64,000 bases of DNA, from contig NC_084663.1 of assembly GCF_028389875.1 (NCBI RefSeq), forward strand, positions 17,374,666 to 17,438,665, read 5' to 3'. Under the pieces are notes generated by a model. That model was not told the origin of the DNA. It was given only the letters and a program-made list of their open reading frames with translations, and ran no database searches. The position numbers and the translations under genes were made by a program. Shown piece by piece: positions 61,042 to 64,000 of the stretch (position 1 is the stretch's first letter; each line of letters starts with the position of its first letter). Origin of the DNA: Rhea pennata. Lineage: Eukaryota; Chordata; Aves; Rheiformes; Rheidae.

Positions 61042-62398
61042 TTTTTTATTTTTCTTATATCTTTCTTACATCTTTTTCACCAAGCTGTCAACTGTTCTGT
61101 TAATAAATCATACTTCTTTCCAATACTTCTACTAGTAAAATGGGTGCTCATCCAACAATATAACTGAAATAGCACTCAATATTTACTACTGAAAAGCACG
61201 CTGGAAGGATCCTGTTACTAGAACTCCTACTGCCTTATGTTCATTACACTCATCACTCTTACATTTGTTCTAAAACAAGAACATAAACAAAACACAAACA
61301 GCAATAAAAAAATCAAGGAACAAGGAACAATTAAGGAGAGCTAACATAAACATAATTTGTTACTTTAGAGGTATTCTCTTCCTTTTTAACAAAAAACCCA
61401 TGATATTGATATAATTCACTTGAATAATAACTATACTAAAGACACTTTTTGAAGTGATAACTCTTAACATACTACAAGGCCAACTGTGATTTATGCTACC
61501 CTGGATTTATCATTCCCTCTAAACTATTTGAACACACTATATCCACTAACCATTTTCTCAAGGAGTTATTTTAATAGGGTTTCAGTTCTGAAAGTGTGTG
61601 GGACACTAAAAAAAGGAGAAGGCGACTGTTTTCAGTGTAAGTTTCTAACAGTTTCAACTGTTAGAGAAACTCAGAAATGGATTAAAAAGGAAACAGACTT
61701 AATTACCTTTTAATATACAATTGGATCAACGAGAAATTAATTGGGAGAGAAAAGTGGCTGAATAGCATAGTAAAGGCTTTGCAGTACTCAGGGAACAGCA
61801 ACAAGAACTCATCCTACACACAGACATGAAAGGCCCGAGAAAGCTTGCGTTTGAGGGATAAAACGAGAAGTCTCTGGTAGATTTAAATTAGGTATAGATG
61901 TCCAAGGAAAAACTAACTACAAAATGAATTTCAAAAGTTTCTACTCATTTTAACATACAAAAATATCTTCTGAAGATCAAAACAAAAATTTCAATGTTGT
62001 AGCATGTCTCCATTCCTCTTCAGTACGTGAGAAGACTTGAGATCCAAGAAGGAGAAACATCACTTCTTTTTAAAGTACTTAAAAACTGTAGATTTCCAAT
62101 ACTGAAGAAGGTTCAAAGGATAAAGTCTACATGCAAATTCATCATAGGTTTTATATAACACAGGCCAGCCCACATCTGTATCAGCAATTACAGTAACTGC
62201 AGGATAGCCAAAGAGCAAATAATGATCAGAAAACTTCTCCCCATGCCTGGCACATTTTCTGAAATTTGAGAGGAAGTTGTCCATTAGAACCAAAATGTCC
62301 AAAACCAAGAGTTTAAACCAAAGCATTGATTTAGGTGCTGAACCTAGATGCTGATTTTGTTTGATTCACAGAATAACTCAACCCTTGCTTTGTTTCAG

Positions 62399-62460
62399 GT
62401 ACTTCCTCAGAAAATACTCTGCAATGAAACTTGGGAAGAAAAAAGAGGCCATTTATCAAG
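62399..62460 (+). other. Candidate internal exon (plus strand), identity unknown
   Basis: A 62-bp segment with a strong acceptor (TTGCTTTGTTTCAG) and donor (CAAG|GTAAGA). One frame is fully open (YFLRKYSAMKLGKKKEAIYQ) and contains one ATG. It does not resemble the TBC1D22A or CERK sequence I know. It may be an exon of an unannotated transcript starting near 52.4 kb, or a chance pair of splice sites. Confidence 0.3.
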
Positions 62461-62670
62461 GTAAGACTCAAGTTTTTTGAAGAAACCTAAGGGATATGAG
62501 AGTCTTATTCTCTGTCATATTATGTCCCCAAATCTGGTTTTGTATTCCAATTAATCACAGGTGAGCTATAAAAAAATGCTCATTTACAGATGCAGGAAAA
62601 AACCTCCAGACATCCATGTTTTAAATTCTGCCCTATTTAATATCTAGTTTTTAGATATTAATGTTAATGT

Positions 62671-62692
62671 TTAAATGTTAAATAACATTTAA
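62671..62692. repeat. AT-rich inverted repeat
   Basis: TTAAATGTTA, two bases, then TAACATTTAA: a perfect 10-bp inverted repeat. It is embedded in a run of AATGTT-like units (62659-62700). Confidence 0.8.
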
Positions 62693-62828
62693 ATGTTATT
62701 AGGCATTTCTTCTATTCTTTAAGACTATGAAAGAAAGTGATTCTATCTGTTCAAATACATTGCTTCCTCTCATTGACCTTACAGAAATGCTATTGTCTGT
62801 TTCTTAATCAAGCAGATATTAAGCAGAT

Positions 62829-62846
62829 CTTCTGCTTAAGCAGAAG
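62829..62846. repeat. 18-bp perfect palindrome
   Basis: CTTCTGCTTAAGCAGAAG equals its own reverse complement. It is flanked by further AAGCAGA units, giving a small repeat cluster at 62809-62852. Confidence 0.85.
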
Positions 62847-62995
62847 CAGAAGCCTTTTAAGCTCTCTGAAGAACTTGATTGTATCTTTTAGCCTCAGGAA
62901 GAATCAACTAATGGTACAATGATTTTGTTTTAGCTCTGCACCTTGTTCTGATAGCAAGGTAAATTTTCAGTTTTGAAACTGATTTGAATTGTATA

Positions 62996-63009
62996 ATAAT
63001 AATAATAAT
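62996..63009. repeat. Short (AAT)n run
   Basis: Four to five ATA/AAT units, near the right end of the window. Confidence 0.8.
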
Positions 63010-64000
63010 AGACCCCATCTTCTACTAACAGAAGATGACTATCGTGTCTCAGAGTCAAAAATTCATTGATTTAATTCACTTGTTTGAAATTCTGTTATAC
63101 TGCAATCCTGTATTTAAAACTTTAACTGTATGTACTGAAGGTATAAAAGGGTGGAATTTCAGGGAACCAGAAGAACGTTGAAAAGAGTACATTTGCCAGC
63201 TTCTATTCCCTCAAGACTTCCGCTAATAAAGCATCCTCCCTTGAATCATTTTAAGCCTCAAACACACATTGCATCAGAGTGCAGGAAAGAGCAGTTTCAT
63301 TTACTGCAATGTCAGCAAGATAATGCTTCCCTGGAACACAATGTGCTGTTCGATGTTACTAGTCAATAGAAACTATCATATTAGCAGTTGAGAAAAGTGA
63401 AGTAACACAGATGAAAAGAAACAATCTTCATCTAAAAAATGCATTAATTGTAAACATGAACATTGTTATTAATATTTTAGCGAATGACAGATTTTTAAAC
63501 CTACCCACATCCATTACTCATGTAGAAGGAGAGATGAAGGACAGAGACATCTATCTAGAGAACAGCATATATTTATGCTCCTTTCTCTTTCAGTACTTTT
63601 CTTTCACTCTTACTTAATATAGACTGTGTATAATTCTATACAAGTTCACTGTCACTGCAAGTTTATTTTTGGAAGTCTGTCCTTTTTTCAAGATCCTGTT
63701 CAATTCACTTGTAATTGAGAAGGTCATTTGCAGAGAAAAAGTTACAAAATGCTATGATGACTTCTTCTGGCCATTAGCTCTTTCATGTCAGTCTTTCCCC
63801 TGCTTTCTTCTTCTCCACTTTCTTCCACCTTTTAGCACTGCCCTCCTGATTGGCCTTTTTTGCTCGTATCACAAATCAAGTTATCCATGTTTTCTCACCT
63901 GAAATGCTTACTTATTACAGAGACTTGAAGGGCTCATGCTGACTTTCTGCAAGTACCATGTCTTCTTTAATGTTCATTCTCCTTATCTTTCCCCTTTTAT

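Larger units (their letters stand above)
61042..64000. other. Right-hand flank, no gene recognised apart from one candidate exon
   Basis: AT-rich sequence with small palindromes and a trinucleotide run. The only possible gene signal is the splice-flanked segment at 62399-62460. An 88-codon minus-strand ORF at 62060-62326 has no recognised homologue. Confidence 0.6.

Noticed and set aside
60776..61167. Two plus-strand ORFs of about 120 codons
   Set aside because: They are antisense readings of the CR1 3' end at 60791-61041.
62060..62326. An 88-codon minus-strand ORF with protein-like composition (GYPAVTVIADTDVGWPVLYK)
   Set aside because: No family recognised, no promoter or splice context, and ORFs of this size are expected by chance here. 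A protein search giving a significant hit would change this.
1..64000. CRISPR arrays, bacterial operons, prophage or endogenous retrovirus
   Set aside because: No regularly spaced repeats, ribosome-binding-site gene strings, or gag/pol/env or LTR pairs were seen. The spliced gene and CR1 content show vertebrate nuclear DNA.

Overview
This is vertebrate nuclear DNA, almost certainly from a bird. It is AT-rich, intron-dominated and sparsely coding. It carries at least seven CR1 (chicken repeat 1) LINE fragments, whose 3' ends show the avian-type octamer tail (ATTCTGTG/ATTCTATG-like). It also carries one tRNA-Ile-headed SINE with a CR1 tail, a structure known from songbirds (TguSINE1 type). That SINE suggests a passerine or near relative, but this is inference from one degraded copy.

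One protein-coding gene dominates. The minus strand from 40647 down to 899 holds exons 1-12 of ceramide kinase (CERK). Twelve exons can be placed to the base with GT/AG splice sites. The joined frame stays open for 510 complete codons plus two bases. It matches the vertebrate family in exon order, the GGDG nucleotide-binding motif, the C-x3-C-x2-C motif and the calmodulin-binding helix. The short last coding exon (about 24 residues plus stop in mammals) and the 3' UTR are not found and should lie beyond the left edge. Exon 1 and the promoter sit in a dense CpG island (about 40080-41080) with several GC pentamer repeats.

Region by region: 1-898 is intron 12. From 899 to 31785 lie exons 12 to 2, with introns holding CR1 copies (including a 2.3 kb copy with reverse-transcriptase sequence and a head-to-head inverted pair), the SINE and simple repeats. 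From 31786 to 40508 is intron 1, then exon 1 and the CpG island. From 41.1 to 64 kb no protein-coding exon is recognised. This part holds a duplicated (TA)n tract, an AT palindrome array, a 77-bp segmental duplication, a small CpG-rich promoter-like island at 52.13-52.43 kb, a heavily decayed non-CR1 LINE reverse transcriptase (about 52.78-54.29 kb, minus), a CR1 end at 60.8 kb and one splice-flanked candidate exon at 62.4 kb. In mammals the neighbour of CERK on this side is TBC1D22A, divergently oriented, so the 52 kb island could be its promoter or that of a non-coding RNA. I could not find TBC1D22A coding sequence.

No new defence, mobile or regulatory system is apparent. The points most worth checking are the missing myristoylation glycine and the Gly-to-Arg change in the CERK protein, the inverted CR1 pair in intron 7, the SINE, and the candidate promoter/exon upstream of CERK.
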